DNA from: Parasponia andersonii
Taxonomy: Eukaryota > Streptophyta > Magnoliopsida > Rosales > Cannabaceae
Direction: 5' to 3'
DNA: 64,000 nt
Assembly (NCBI GenBank): GCA_002914805.1
Contig: JXTB01000084.1
Span: 501,175-565,174, forward strand
In this document: positions 37,390-50,836 of the stretch, piece by piece
How the letters are laid out: the number at the start of each line of letters is the position of its first letter
Numbering within the stretch: position 1 is the first letter of the stretch
Position numbers and translations under genes: made by a program
The notes under the pieces: generated by a model
What the model was told of the DNA's origin: nothing
The model's database searches: none
What the model saw: only the letters and a program-made list of their open reading frames with translations

Positions 37390-37645
37390 AAAACTTTGTT
37401 TTATAAAAGTTTCAATATTTGCCTCGTACAAGAAAAAAAATGAATAATATTATTCAATTAATAATATTTTGGAAACATACTATATAGCTTAAATAAATCA
37501 GAAAGTACGGATGATGTAGCCCTTAAAATTAGATCCTCAACTAGGGAACTGGGAATGAAGGATATGTGATCAGGTGTAGAATTGTTAAAACTACAAAAAT
37601 GATTTGTGGGAATGTGTATCAATGTCTTATCGTAAGAATGAATAT

Positions 37646-39853
37646 CGTAAAAACCCGGAATTTTCGAGGGTAATTTGGGTATTTTATCAATTTTCCAGAT
37701 AAAATATTGTGGGGATTAATTTGCAAAGGTTTTGTGCAGAGAGATTAAATTACAAATTTGGGGGACTAAATTAATAGAGATTTGAAATTTTGGGGACTTA
37801 TGTGTAATTTTTCAAAAATTGCACTGTCCATTCAAAACGGGCCACGTGGCTTGTTGACTCACTTCTCTCTCTCTCTTCTCCCCTGATCCCTCTCTCTCCT
37901 CTCTCTCTTCTCTCTCGACCGAAGCAAGGAGGAGGGCAGCCGCTGCTGCGACGGCCACCATCCTGGCCGCCCACCGACCGGCGTCGACTCACCGAGCTGC
38001 CGCGCACCTCTGTCGGTCATCGGCAGCTGCCGCCGGCCACCAGATCGCCGGAAAAAGCCATTGATGCCGTTTTGACCCATTTCAGATTTTTGGCCGCCGG
38101 CGATCAATTCCGGCCACCATTCGGCCTCCAACCAGTCCCATTGGATTCGTATCGTCTCAAGGATCATCAAGGTATTTATATCTCAACCCCATTTTGTCCG
38201 GATTGAAAGTTGCCATTTTTGGACATTTCGAGTTTATGGTTATTGTTTTTGATCCGGCCGTTGGATTGTATTTTTGAGTTCATTTTTGGAATGTACTCGA
38301 AAAATGGAGAAGTTTGATATATATATATATATATATTGTGTTGTTTCGTGATCGGCACAAAAATCGAGATCGGATAGTCAAGATTTTATCTCGTTTTGCG
38401 TGCCATCGGCCCGGTATAGGTCCGGACTCGAATTAGACAAGTTATATATATCTAACCAAGCTATTTTGGGTGCTAGGAATTCAGTGAAGAAGTCTGTTTG
38501 TGACATTGAAGCTTCGATAAGAAGTTGGTTTTTCGCAAGAGGACAATCGAGGGCTTGGAATTGGTTCCCGACCCTCCAGGCGATCGTCAATGACACCTTG
38601 AAGACTTAATAGCGTGATATCACTATTTCGGTGAGGTAGGGTTTATTTACCTTCGTTTTGTACCGTTTTTGAGTTAAAACTTATTTTCTGCAGCATATAA
38701 GAACACGTGTGTTTTTAATGATTTGAATTATATGTGATGGAATCTGATGATACGATATATACTGTACTGCTTTGGGAGTTTGCTGTGTGCAGGTTATTTT
38801 GGGTATATCAAAAATAGGGCCGTTATGCTGCCCGTTTTTCTATAAAACCCTATTATGCATGTTTTACAGAAAAACCAGAGTACAATAGTTATTACACTTC
38901 AGTTTTGTATTGCACATGTCATAGGATCATACATGAGCACTGTGTTAGCATCGTGGGTTTTACAGTGTGGCGCAGCATGCTCCATCATCGATGAAAGTCC
39001 GTAAACTCGCGCGAGATCTTGTTACTTCTGATTCCCTCCCTATTTGGCAGGTGTAGGCAATTCGGTTGCCCCTCCAGGTTTGGTAGGCGACACATGGGTG
39101 TCCCCTCCGGGTATAGGCTTAGGTATCAGACAGGCTATTATGTACACTTAGTGCCATCACCCTGGGTTTCCACAGATGAGAGGATATGAGCTCATGGGTA
39201 TGGGTTAATTTGTGTCATGTGCATATGAATTGAATGGTTTAGATTATATTTCTTTATATATATATATATATATATGGATTTCTGGTTTAGATTATATATA
39301 TATAGATGTTTTAGACTAAACTAACCATGCAGGGATTCCCCATCACTAAATATTTTCGAACGAGGTAATTGTCTTTCCTACTGGGCATTTTATGCTCACC
39401 CCCTTACCTTCTTCCTCAGGTAGTGTCCAGTGTGATCTTAGTGATCAAGAGGAGTAAGAGGTCATCCGGATTGCAGTTCGTCTCTTGGTAATGCTAAGAG
39501 TTGTTGTCATAGTCTTTGGACTGTTTGGGTTTTATATTAGCATTGAACTAAGATTATTGCTTTCTATTTTGTCTACAAACTGATGTATGCCATTCTGGTA
39601 TTTGACTTTTTGGTGGATGATGATGATGTTGGGTTTTATATTTAATTTTGCATTTTTAAGTAATTGTTCAATCCATGTTTAATGGTATATACGAACTGTA
39701 GGAGTGGTTCACATGATGGAATTCCAATAACTTTACTTAAATAGACCGTTTTTATAAAAACTAGAACTTTTGACACTTTTCAAATAAATCAAAGAATTTC
39801 CCACCTTTGTGAAATTTTCCATCTGTCACTAGTCCGGGTTTTGGGTCGTGACA
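37646..39853 (+). mobile_element. Solo LTR, 2.2 kb, with 5-bp TSD AATAT
   Basis: It begins CGTAAAAACCCGGAATTTTC, with the expected TG changed to CG, and ends GGGTTTTGGGTCGTGACA. The pentamer AATAT flanks it exactly (37641-37645 and 39854-39858). No second LTR, primer site or gag-pol is attached, so recombination between LTRs probably removed the interior. A GC-rich, CT-repeat-rich segment (37855-38125) resembles a promoter/leader. The termini and the block near 39045-39190 (CCCCTCCAGGTTTGG, ATGAGCTCATGG) match the LTRs of the large element at 40947-50831, in opposite orientation. Confidence 0.85.
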
Positions 39854-39908
39854 AATATTCTAGTGCAAGCCGTTCATAATTATATATATATTTTGTTTTG
39901 TGCGCCAC

Positions 39909-40440
39909 TGTTAATTCAAGAAGTCCTAGATTTGGCTAGTTGGGATTATAGGAGAATTTTATGAGTACGATATTTGGAAAGTTCTAGAATATTTTAATAT
40001 AATAGTTAAATGTGAGAATCTATATTAGGATTAGGATTTCTATTACTGTATATTAGGACTCGTCTATTATGAAACTTTATATAAATAGGTCTAGCTTGTA
40101 GTATTCAGACAAGTCATGAGAGAGCAACAATAAGAGAGAGCAACACTGCAATCTTAATAAGATTCTAACCAAAATTTAAAAAAAAAAAAAATGTAACCTT
40201 AGTGAAAGAGAGATTGTAGGGACTTTGGGGAGTAAACTGCGAGCCAATAATTATGGGATCTCACGGTTTTTAGATTAGTGAAAACTGAAAATATTGAGAG
40301 ATAGAATTATTAGCTTAATTTGACCGACCATGTTAAATATTATGTTCTTTATTTTTTTTCTATATGCCTGATTGGGTTTAAAATATTCATGCTAAAATTT
40401 AGATCAATATAATGTTCTTGATGGTTTAGGGTTTTACAAT
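39909..40440 (+). repeat. LTR-like remnant
   Basis: It starts near TGTTAATTCAAGAAGTCC. It has a TATA-like TTTATATAAATAGG near 40080, followed by AGCAACAATAAGAGAGAGCAAC and an A-rich tract, a layout common in Copia LTRs. It ends without a clear boundary near TTTTACA at 40438. No target duplication was found. Confidence 0.3.
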
Positions 40441-40946
40441 AGATATAATCATCTCCACTTATTTCCACAAAAATGACATTGGAGAGTCTTTTCGGGCAAT
40501 ATTATAAGGAATGATTTTATTTCATCATCTGTTGTTAACTATTTGTTCAAAAATGAAAAATTGTAGTGTGAGAAACAAAGATGTTGACTTTACTTTTTCA
40601 CTGCAGCACCCTAAGGGAACAAAATTGGCAATTGAAGATTTTTGAGATTTTTATGCAAGATTACATCTATAGTATTCAAACTATCTGTCTCGCTTATTCT
40701 ATTTTCTCTTTCGATAAGATTTATTGGTATGTTTCTGTGTATGTTTTCTTTCACAAATGAGAAATTTGATTGGCATTAGGGATCAGATATTGCCTGGAAA
40801 GACGCTAAATATGCCATTGTGCTTATATATGCGAGTACTATCTCAAAGATGAACTTGAGTTAACCCAGAGATCGATTCGCAAGTCTCGATTTCAAGATGA
40901 AAGTTTGTGGAGGTATCGTAACTTTCTTAAGGAGAAATTGCTTATT

Positions 40947-43530
40947 TGTCATTATCAGAAATTCACATTTATTATTTTTAGTAATTTTAATTGAAAATAG
41001 TGATAAATAGTAGTTTTCAAACTTTCTGAGAAATCAAGTAGAAATTTAAGTTTTAGTCCTCTAAAATAAGTAAATTTCAAAATTAGACAAACTTAAAAAT
41101 CTTGATCTTATCCATTAGTTTTAAATTTCTAAGAAATTTTTCATTTAAAGATTAGTAAAAATCCTAATTAATATGTTTAGAAATTTTTATCAACTCATGA
41201 AATTTAATGAATGAATTCAAATTGAAATCCTAGGCCCATTATACAATACATAAAATCATCTCTCTTTCTAAATACTCGATTTAATATAGAAATTATTTTC
41301 ATATATCCGCTTAGTAAATATACTATTATTGGCTAAATAAATTTGACTTAGAAAAGAGAAAATAATATAGAGTATTAACCAACTAGTGAAAAGGATTGAA
41401 ATTGCAAACATATGTCAAACATGTTTGCCAAGCTACTAGAATAATTACTATTATTTAAATTTACATCTAAAAAGAGGAGGAAGTAAGTGGTGAACATAAA
41501 ATGCCTAGTAGGATACCCAATTACCATTTTGGAAATATATTTATTTTTAAATTCCTTATATGTTTAGTTGTTCTAAAAATAGTTCACAATATATCTAATC
41601 AAAAGCAAGTTGAAATCGTCAAAGAATCATATTCAAAATCAATAAAGGGAAATCATGTAAATAATCCATAGTACACGTATCAAAAATCAAATAATCCCAT
41701 GAGCTCACATCCTCTCATCACGAACTAGAGTAACTCGTACTATATGTACTGAGTACACTCTGCTTAATATCTAATATCAGAGAACCAAAGGGACACCCAT
41801 ATATTTATGCTTACCGACCTAGAGGGTCAACTAAATACTTATACCTACCGAATGGAGGAATCAGGAAATCCCATGAGAGTTTACGGGCTCTCACCAAGGG
41901 CAAGAACAATGGCCACCCACTAAACACTACGATGTCTAAGATGAACCTCATGTATGATCCTATGGTATGTACAATAAGATGAGTAGTAAAAATAACCATG
42001 TAGTAATATCCTAGACATGCTCTGATTCTCAAATAAAAATCTATTTTGTACCTTAAAATCCAACAGTATAATTCCAATAGTTTAATCAAATTTCAAGTAT
42101 AAAACTTATATTAAATCATACGTAAAATATCCAGAGCAATTCACAATATTTCACAAATTCATAAGTCTCTAAAATAATCATTCAAAACAATTTAATAAAA
42201 TAAATTCATGAAATTTCACTTTTCACAACATCTTCCAATTTTTATTAAAAATAATAGAAAACAAGGTAATTGAATCTCCTACCTCAATATGATTGTTATA
42301 CTAGGCCAATGACACTTGAAGAATCTCATGTTGGTTACTTGGGTGCTCGGGTGGTTATTTCGGGATTCCAGTAAGTCCACTTGAAAAAATGATTTTTTTA
42401 CTGAAACCTCAGATGAAGAAATAGAGGTCACCACTGAATTCAGAGCACCCAAAGATCTTAAGTTAGATATATATTTTGTCCAAGATGGGTCTCATCACTC
42501 CACAGTACGCAAAATGACACTACTCACGAGCTTTGAAATTTGTGCCATTTCGAAATATTGCAATATTATATATCAAAATTTGTTTCGTGACCTTATTAAA
42601 TCCAAATTTGAAATCAAAAATCAATTTTGAGATTCCGAGCTTTGAACAGGCTCTCAATCCGAGAATTATAAAAATGTCTCTTTTTAGAATTAAATTGAAA
42701 AATGTCCATTTTTCCAAAGAATTTAGAAAAAAAATATCATTTTTGTTGTTTGTTTAAATAAAAAATATTTTTCTGAAATATTTCAAAAAATATCATTATC
42801 ACAACATTATTTAGAAAAATATCGCTTCGAAAATATTTGAAAAAAATATCAATTTTGTTGATTATTCATAAAAATGTCATTTTTGCATAAATATTTTAGA
42901 AAATGACAGTTTTCTAAGCTCAGTCCAAAACCCACTTTGAATAGTAACAGACTTCAATCCTAACTATTCAGTTTTGCAAAAATATTATTTTTCTTCTAAA
43001 TTAGAAAAATATAATATTTTTTAATTTAAAATTTCTCTTTAATCAAATATTATTTTAATACAGCATTACCATATTTATTTATGATTCAGTCTCATTTTCC
43101 ATCTTATATAATTTTTACGGTGATAAGAATAACTTCACAAAGATAATTGTATTTAAGCCATAAATTAGTTTGTAGAATACCCAAATACACTTAAAAATCG
43201 GCTTAACAGAGCTAATTTATTGGAAAGGATCGACGCCAGTTGTGGGGAGAGAAGTTTGGGCTTGCTTTCTATAGTGGTGGATGATTTTGCTAAAGTTTAC
43301 GAAGAAGAAGAAGAAGGAGGAGGAAGAAGGAAGAAGGAGAAAAAGAAAAGAAAAAAGAAAGAGAGAGAATGTATGTGTCGGGTAAGAGAGGAAATTGAGG
43401 GAAATAATGTATTTAAAAATAAAAAATAGGTCTCACTACTTAATTAAAATACTATATATTTATATATTTTCTATTAATTTTGTTGAAAAGAAAATGACTA
43501 GAGTACCATTGAAAATTTTGGATTTTTACA
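40947..43530 (-). repeat. LARD 3' LTR (left copy)
   Basis: On the plus strand it runs from TGTCATTATCAGAAATTCAC to GGATTTTTACA. It aligns collinearly with 48299-50831 throughout, including the ATGAGCTCACATCCTCT block near 41699, the GGGACACCC..GAGGGTCAAC block near 41790 and the GAA-repeat block near 43300. The apparent open frames inside are LTR sequence, not genes. Confidence 0.88.
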
Positions 43531-46512
43531 TCCTTTATTCGTTAAAAGAATTTCATCTCGATATTCAAATATAAACTAGGAAGTGTGAGTAGTATGGCTT
43601 GGAATAGTCACTAGAATGAGGGTGAATAATTGATCATAAAATTAATTACTACCGAGCTAAACAGTAGGTAAATCGAGAAGTGCGAAATAAATATTTCTCG
43701 TCTGCCATTGAATACTATTGATGCATCGATACCATACACGAGTATGAGATAGGAACGTACATGAAGAAATATAATTAGTTATAGGGGTAATAATGACAAC
43801 CAAGACTAGTAGTCGAAAGTACAAGACTCCTATAACCTGAGTACTGATTATTAGGTACCCAACTAGAATAGCAGATCAAATATTAGGTATGTAATATCGT
43901 CTCTAAATAACACCAGATCAATAGCACATTAGGACAACTCCATTTTTCTAATGCTAAATTTGGGTATAAATAATCATTGAATCCAAAAACTCAAGTAGCA
44001 TCCTCATCAATACAAGATTATACTTAACAAGATTTCAAATTGAAAACAAATACACTTATGTTATAACATGTAGGACAGGCAGGTTTTAGAGATCAAAAAT
44101 GACAATAAGAGTACAACAATATAAGTCACTTACCATTTCTCATATGAGAGAGTAACAATCACATGCACAAGACATTTTTAATCAAGTATAATACTAGAAT
44201 CACTATGAGTGGAAATTTCTAACATAGAAGTACTTAGTACAACAAACGTCAATAGGACCACTGTAGTTCTTTTTATTGGTAATTTCCCATAGTTCTTTAT
44301 TAATAAAAAAATTTGATAATAATTTCCCATAATTCTTTATTAAATAAAAATAATTTCCCATAGTTCTTTATTAAATAAAAAAAATTTGATAATACATTTG
44401 TAAAGCTTTTTTTAGGTTTTATAACTTTAAAATATTACACTCTAATAATTTTATTTTAAAAAGAATAATTTTGAAAGACATTTTAATAATAGGAAGAACC
44501 TATAAAGCATTTTAGAAAATAATAAAGTGTGTCAAGTATAATTTTTTTTTTTTTGAACCTCTCTCAATTTGTAAGACAAATTTACAGAGAATAACCTTTT
44601 TAAATAGGCAACCAATTTGTAATATGCAGAAACTCTATGGATTAAAAAGTTCAAATATAATTTTAAAGAAAATACAATATACCATTTTACACCATTTAAG
44701 TCTCTTCAAGGCTTAGGTACCCAAAACTAAAATATTTTTATTTAAAATCTCAAATGAAATATCATCATAAGTCTCCAATACTAAGTTTCTAAAACTTAGG
44801 ATATCAAATCAAATCAACCACATAAGTGCTTGATTTTCCCATAAAGACCAACAAGGTAAAGTTAACCCAACTTGACCTTACTAATCAACAAACATCTATT
44901 AACTAATAAGGATTTAACAATTCAATAAATGCAAAATTCATGTATATATTTCAATAAGATAGGTCATACATATAAAGGAGAACTTTGGAAGAATAAACAT
45001 ATCCAAACAATAAGGCACATAAAGTCATAACGACAAGATTTCATAAAACTTCTAAGCTAAGTTTTTAAAATATAAAATTTCTTCATTTATACAAACATGT
45101 TAGCAAAACTAATTTTGTTTAGCAAAATTATTACAATAAGATATTATACATTTGACTTTAGAAATATGTGTACAAGCTTTCAAGAATTTATATGCATACC
45201 ATATTAAATCACACTAAAGATTTTCCAAGAGGTCAATTTTGTTACCAAAATTTTCCACATATATTTTTCCATGAAAATTTTATGTTCAATTTCCAAGTTA
45301 CTTTACAATTCAATTTTTTTTTTCAAAACTTTCTTTAAATTCAAAATCATGCGATAAATAGAAATTCGGTAATTCTTGACAATTGAATCTACTATATTCA
45401 AAATTAGGAAAAATATTTAGGTACTTTTTTTAACATCTCTAAATGTGCAATGAGACCTCACTAGTACAAAAACTAGTTTTAAGTAAGTAATTATTTAAAT
45501 CTTATATTCTTGATAATTTCACAAACCTCAAATTCAAGTAGTATTATTAATTTTTTTGAAAAAATCATACGTTCCTTGAAAAATATGAACTACATGCATC
45601 CAACTATTATTCAAAATTAAAACATATGGTTCTTTTGATGCATTGGTCAAATGTAAATGCTACTTCATTCAAAACTAAAGTTGTCAGTTTGAAATTTCTA
45701 AAAGTTTCAAGACCGATTAACTAGGTCTTTAAGTCTAACTAGATTCTCAAAAATCCTAAGATTTCTTATTTAAGTGCCACAAAATAAACCTAGCAAAATA
45801 AGTGCGACTCGATATTTAAGTAAACATAACATATCATACCAATTTATTAATCCAATTAGATTTCACTTATGAAAATTAAACTTGGTAAAACTAGAGATGA
45901 ATAATTTTTTTTTTACCGAGTTCATATTATTAAATTAATCTATGAATGAAAACTAGTATGTCATATTCACTAACAAGTCCAATTAATGCACGATAAGAAA
46001 TTACAAAAACATACTACCAGATACTCAAATTGGTTAGGCACATATAAACAATTTCTAAGAAATTTAAATCACAAACCCACAAGCACAAACAATATCAAGT
46101 CAAGTCAACTAAGATACAAGACACGAAATTACTATCTTAGAACCTACAAGGTTTGTATAGCTTATCACCAAAATAAACATAGGAGTATAAGAATAAATAT
46201 TTTATTTGAATTTAGGAATTTCAACTGGAGCAGAATTCACTAGTCTTGTGTTACCCCCGACACTTTTAAGACTACAATTTCAGGATTATAACTATCACAA
46301 AGATTCTAGAATTCCACGTTGGAAAGGTAAATTAAGGATTCGGGATGAATCAGAATAAAGACAATATATTAAGTCAATTCCTAAGTGATGTATGGGGTAT
46401 TTGCCAAACACTTTTCTAAAACCTTTTTTAAACATAAAAATTATTGGTAAATTGACCTAACACTTTGGAAAATCATGCATGTATGTAGATATGGAAAACA
46501 CATGATCATATC
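43531..46512 (-). other. LARD interior, noncoding
   Basis: The sequence is AT-rich with no retroviral-type protein motif on either strand. A direct duplication of a TAATTTCCCATAGTTCTTTA-like unit occurs near 44280-44385. This part continues across the nested insertion to the primer site at 48283. Confidence 0.6.
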
Positions 46513-48243
46513 ATAAACGCAACAAAAAAATTAGCAGATTTAGGTTTTAAAATTTTACATGAAAACAGTTTCATAATCATATAATACAAATGCATCATAT
46601 ATAGGATCATGTACAACATAAATCAAATCTAGATACAAAACCCTAGAGATGAGATTAGGGTTTACCTCTTGTAGTGTGTTCCTCTTTGATTTCCTTATTG
46701 ATGGTGATCAAACTTCCAACCCTAGATCTTCTTGTCTATGCTCTTATTATTGGTTGATGAGGCGAGTGGGCACCAAGTCAAAATCTTCGTTGGAGAACGA
46801 TCAAGAATGCCTTCTTGATCCTATGGAATACCGGGACGTGAGATGAGACTTTGAGATAGTAGGAAACTTTTTCTCTCCTATCTTTCTCAGCCTTGGCCGA
46901 TTTTTCTCACTCTCTCCCTATGTCTATGCGTGTGACTCTATATGAGTTACTGTATAGTTTTTTCTCTAATATATCTTATATATATATGGGATCAAAAACT
47001 GCTAACCCTAGTCCAATTAGGATTGAGCTTGTTCTCCAATTTGGCCTTTGGGTGTATTTTTATAAATATGTCCAACTCATGAAACTTATCTATAAAAATA
47101 CCAACTTCTGTGTAAAATCATTATTTTATACAGTTTCATGAAACTAATTTCACAAATACCACCAACCAATTAATGATCTTAATTGAGCTAGACAAGGGAC
47201 TTAATGGATCCAAATAATCTAAGCTCTAATAATATGATAAATACACAGTAACTCTTATTATGGTATTTATATAAATATTATTAGTAAAGGAGACACTCCA
47301 CTAAAGGTCCAATACTGCACTCTTAGATTAAATGTCATGCATTTTATAGAGATTTAATCAATTAACCTTGATTAACTAATCCATCTATCATATTCTATAC
47401 CACATATAGAATCCCTATACAACGTCGTAGTTGGATAAATGAAATTACTGTAATACCCCTCCAACACCTATTTACTTTTAAGTTACCTTCTTTCTATTAA
47501 GGAATAATGATGTCGATAATTTTGTTCTCAATGGCCATTTAGACAAAATTATCAATCAATTCACAAAGTGAATACTAAGATCTTAGATTTAATTATTCCA
47601 TGAATCTTGAAAGAACCTAAAGTGGCATTAATGGATAAGGTCCTTAACTATTTGATATTCCCATCAATTCATAAGTCATAACCTCTAATATGCTAGAGTT
47701 TACCTCTAATTTCATAGAGGTTAGTCTTTTAACAAATCAAAAGGCTATAACCCATGAAATCAAGTTCAATAAAATATCAATGATTAAGATCTATATGCTA
47801 AGACATAGTTTGTGATAATATAAGAATTGAGTTATGGTACTCTAATTTTTTATATTACCTAGTCCAGTTTAATACACATAACTTGTTTATGTTGTATTAG
47901 TATTTCTATCAGAAGTTAGATACTTCAATGATTTGAGATACATCATTCCCGTTGAGATAGACAAACACTACAACTTATAGTAAATAAAGTATTCTATCTT
48001 TATTTACAGAATGTAAACTACTTCATTTAGACTTAGATAAAGAAATAAGTATCCCCATAATTAACACTTAATCATGTTTATTTCTTTATACACATGTAAA
48101 GTCATGGAATCTTTTTTAGATGAATAAACTATTCAACTAAGATAGTTTAATCTAGAAAATATCATAATTGTATATAAGAAAAAGTTATTTATACTCAAAA
48201 GGGTAAAATTAAAAATTTACTTTTTAGGGCAAAACTCCCAACA
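46513..48243 (-). mobile_element. Nested LTR-like insertion (TGTTGGGAG family)
   Basis: On the minus strand it starts TGTTGGGAGTTTTGCCCTAA (from 48243). That is the typical opening of a widespread plant LTR type, here ending in TTGTTGCGTTTAT. A TATA-like tract (about 46965-46992) lies in the part corresponding to the promoter half. ATATC occurs at both proposed edges (46508-46512 and 48244-48248), extended to ATATCATA on both sides. The left end lacks the canonical CA terminus, so that boundary is tentative. Confidence 0.5.
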
Positions 48244-48282
48244 ATATCATAGGCAAGATCCCAGACAGATCTGAAGCTTGAA

Positions 48283-48294
48283 GCTCTGACACCA
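48283..48294 (-). other. Primer-binding site of the LARD
   Basis: The minus strand reads TGGTGTCAGAGC, complementary to the 3' end of plant initiator methionine tRNA apart from one base. It lies four bases from the LTR end at 48299. Confidence 0.8.
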
Positions 48295-48298
48295 AATT

Positions 48299-50831
48299 TG
48301 TCACAACCAAAAATCCAAGACCGCGACTTTTAGTAATTTTAAGTGAAAACAGTGATAAACAATAGTTTCCAAACTTTTAGAGAAATCAAGTATTTGAAAT
48401 TTAAGTTTTAGTCTTCTACAGTAAGTAAATTTTAAGAATAGACAAATTTGAAAATCTTGATCTTATCCACTAGTTTAAAATTTCAAAAAGTTCTTCATTT
48501 AAAGATTAGTAAAAATTCTAATTAACATGCTTAGAAACTTTTATCAATTCATGAAATTTAATAAATGAGTTTAAATTGTAATCCTAGGCTCATTGTTCAA
48601 TACATAAAATTATTTTTCTTTCTAAGTACTCGATTTAACATAGAAATAATCCACATACATTCGCTTGGTAAATATACTACTATTAGCTAAATAAATTTGA
48701 CTTAGGAAAAGAAAAATGATAAAGAGTACAAACCAACCAGTAAAAATGATTGGAATTATAAACATATGTCAAACATGCTTACCAAGCTACTGGAATAATT
48801 ACCATTATTTAAATTTACAGCTGAAAAGAGGAGGAAGTAAGGGATAAGCATGAAATGCCTAGTAGGATACCCAATTACCATTTTGGAAAAATATTTATTT
48901 TTAAAGTCCTTATATGTTTAGTTATTCTAAAACAGTTCACAACATATCTAATCAAAAGCAAGTTGAAATCGTCAAAGAATCATATTCAAAATCAATAAAG
49001 GGAAATCATGTAAATAATCCATAGTACACATATCACAAATCAAATAATCCCATGAGCTCACATCCTCTTATCACTAACTAGAGTAACTCATACTATATGT
49101 ACTGAGTACACTCTGCTTGATATCTAATCCCAGAGAACCGAAGGGACACTTATGTGTCTATGCTTACCAACCTGGAGGGGCAACTAAATGCTTAAATCTA
49201 TCGAATGGAGGAATCAGGAAATCCCGCGAGGGTTTACGGGCTCTCACTAAGGGTAGGAACAATAGCCGCCCACTAAACACCGCGATGCCTAAGATGGACC
49301 TCATGCATATGGTATGTGTAATAAGACAAGTAGTAAAAACAATCATGTGGTAATATTCTAGACATGCTCTGATTTTTAAATAAAATTTATTTTGTACTTT
49401 AAAATCCAACAGTATAATCTAATGGTTTAATCAAATTTCAATTATAAAACTTGTACCAAATCATATGTAAAATATCCAGATCAATTCACAATATTTCACA
49501 AATTCATAGTTCTCTAAAATAATCATTCAAAAAATTTAATAAAATAAATTCACATAATTTTACTTTTCACAACATATTCCAATTTTTATTAAAAATAATA
49601 GAAAATAAGGTAATTGAACCCCCTACCTTGATATGGTTATTATATCAGGCCAATGACACTTGAAAAATCTCATGTTGGTTACTTGAGTGCTCGAATGGTC
49701 GTTTTAAAATCTTGGTAAGTCTAGTTGAAAAAATGACTTTTCCATCGAAGCTTCAGATGGAGAAATAGAGGTCACTACTGAATTCAGAGCACCCAAAAAT
49801 ACTAGGTTAGACATATATTTTGTGCAAGTTGAGTCCCAGAATGGGATCCACTCTGTGTTACGCAAAACGACACTAATAACGAGCTTCAGAATATGTGCCA
49901 TTTCGAAACATAACAATATTAAATATCAAAATTCGTTTCTCGACCTCATTAAATTCAAATTCGAAATCAAAAATCAATTTCGAGATTCCTAGTGTTGAAC
50001 AGGCTCTAAATCCAAAAATTATAAAACTGCCTCTTTTTGGAATTAGTTTGAAAAATGTCCATTTTTCAAAGTATTTAGAAATATTTCTTCTTTGTTGTTT
50101 ATTTAAATAAATAGCATTTTTCTGAAATATTTCAGAAAATATCATTAACACAAAATTATTTAGAACAATATCACTTTCGAAAATATTTGAAAAAATATCA
50201 TTTTTGCATAAATATTTTAGAAAGTGAGTTTTCTAAGCTTAGTCCAAGGCCTACTTTGAATAGTAACAAACTTCAATCCTGTATTATTCAATTTTGTAAA
50301 AATATCAAAATTAGAAAAATATCATGTTTTCAATTTAAAATTTCTCTTTAATTGGATATTATTTTAACACAACACCACCATATTTATCTATAATTCAAAC
50401 TCCTTTTCTGCCTCATATAATTTTTACGGCGGTAAGAACAACTTCACAAAAATAATTATATTTATGCTACAAATTAATTTGTAAAACACTCAAATAAACT
50501 TAAAAATTGGCTTATCAAAACTAATTTGCTAGAAAGAATTGATGTTGGTCGTATGGAGAGAAGCTTGGGCTTACCATCTATGGTAATGGCTGGTTTTGCT
50601 AAAGTTTACAAAGAAGAAGAAGGAAGACGAAGAAGAAAGATGAAGAAAACAAAAAAAGAAAGAGAGAGAGTATGTGTAAGGGGAATGAGAGGAAATTAAG
50701 TAAAAATAGTGTATTTAAAAATCAAAAAATAAATCCCACTACTTAATTAAAATATTATATATTTATATATTTTTTATTAATTTTTTTTTAAAAAATGACT
50801 AGAATATTTTTAAAAATTTTGGGATTTTCCA
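48299..50831 (-). repeat. LARD 5' LTR (right copy)
   Basis: On the plus strand it runs from TGTCACAACCAAAAATCCAA to GGGATTTTCCA. It pairs with 40947-43530. By eye, roughly one position in eight to ten differs in the first 300 bases. The left end keeps the GTCACAACC-type terminus better than the left copy does. Confidence 0.88.
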
Positions 50832-50836
50832 TTATT

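Larger units (their letters stand above)
40947..50831 (-). mobile_element. LARD-like non-autonomous LTR retrotransposon, 9.9 kb, TSD TTATT
   Basis: Two direct LTRs of about 2.5 kb (40947-43530 and 48299-50831) flank a 4.8-kb interior, and the exact pentamer TTATT sits outside both (40942-40946 and 50832-50836). On the minus strand the right-hand LTR ends in GTGACA. Four bases later comes TGGTGTCAGAGC (48283-48294), one mismatch from the initiator-Met-tRNA primer site TGGTATCAGAGC, so the element reads right to left. A short purine-rich tract (AATAAAGGA on the minus strand) abuts the left-hand LTR. I find no gag, protease, integrase or reverse transcriptase motif in the interior. Long LTRs and a noncoding interior define LARDs. 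LTR divergence is clear by eye, so the insertion is not recent. Confidence 0.85.

Noticed and set aside
39909..40440. A complete solo LTR
   Set aside because: It has a promoter-like layout, but no matching terminus or target duplication could be read, so it is kept only as a low-confidence remnant.
41811..42089. A 92-codon minus-strand open frame, with its counterpart at 49164-49409
   Set aside because: Both lie at matching positions in the two LARD LTRs, have no known domain, and differ by frame-disrupting changes. They are LTR sequence.
43290..43375. A lysine/glutamate-rich protein (43220-43429)
   Set aside because: It is a translation of the GAA/AAG simple repeat inside the LARD LTR. The other LTR has the same repeat with a broken frame.
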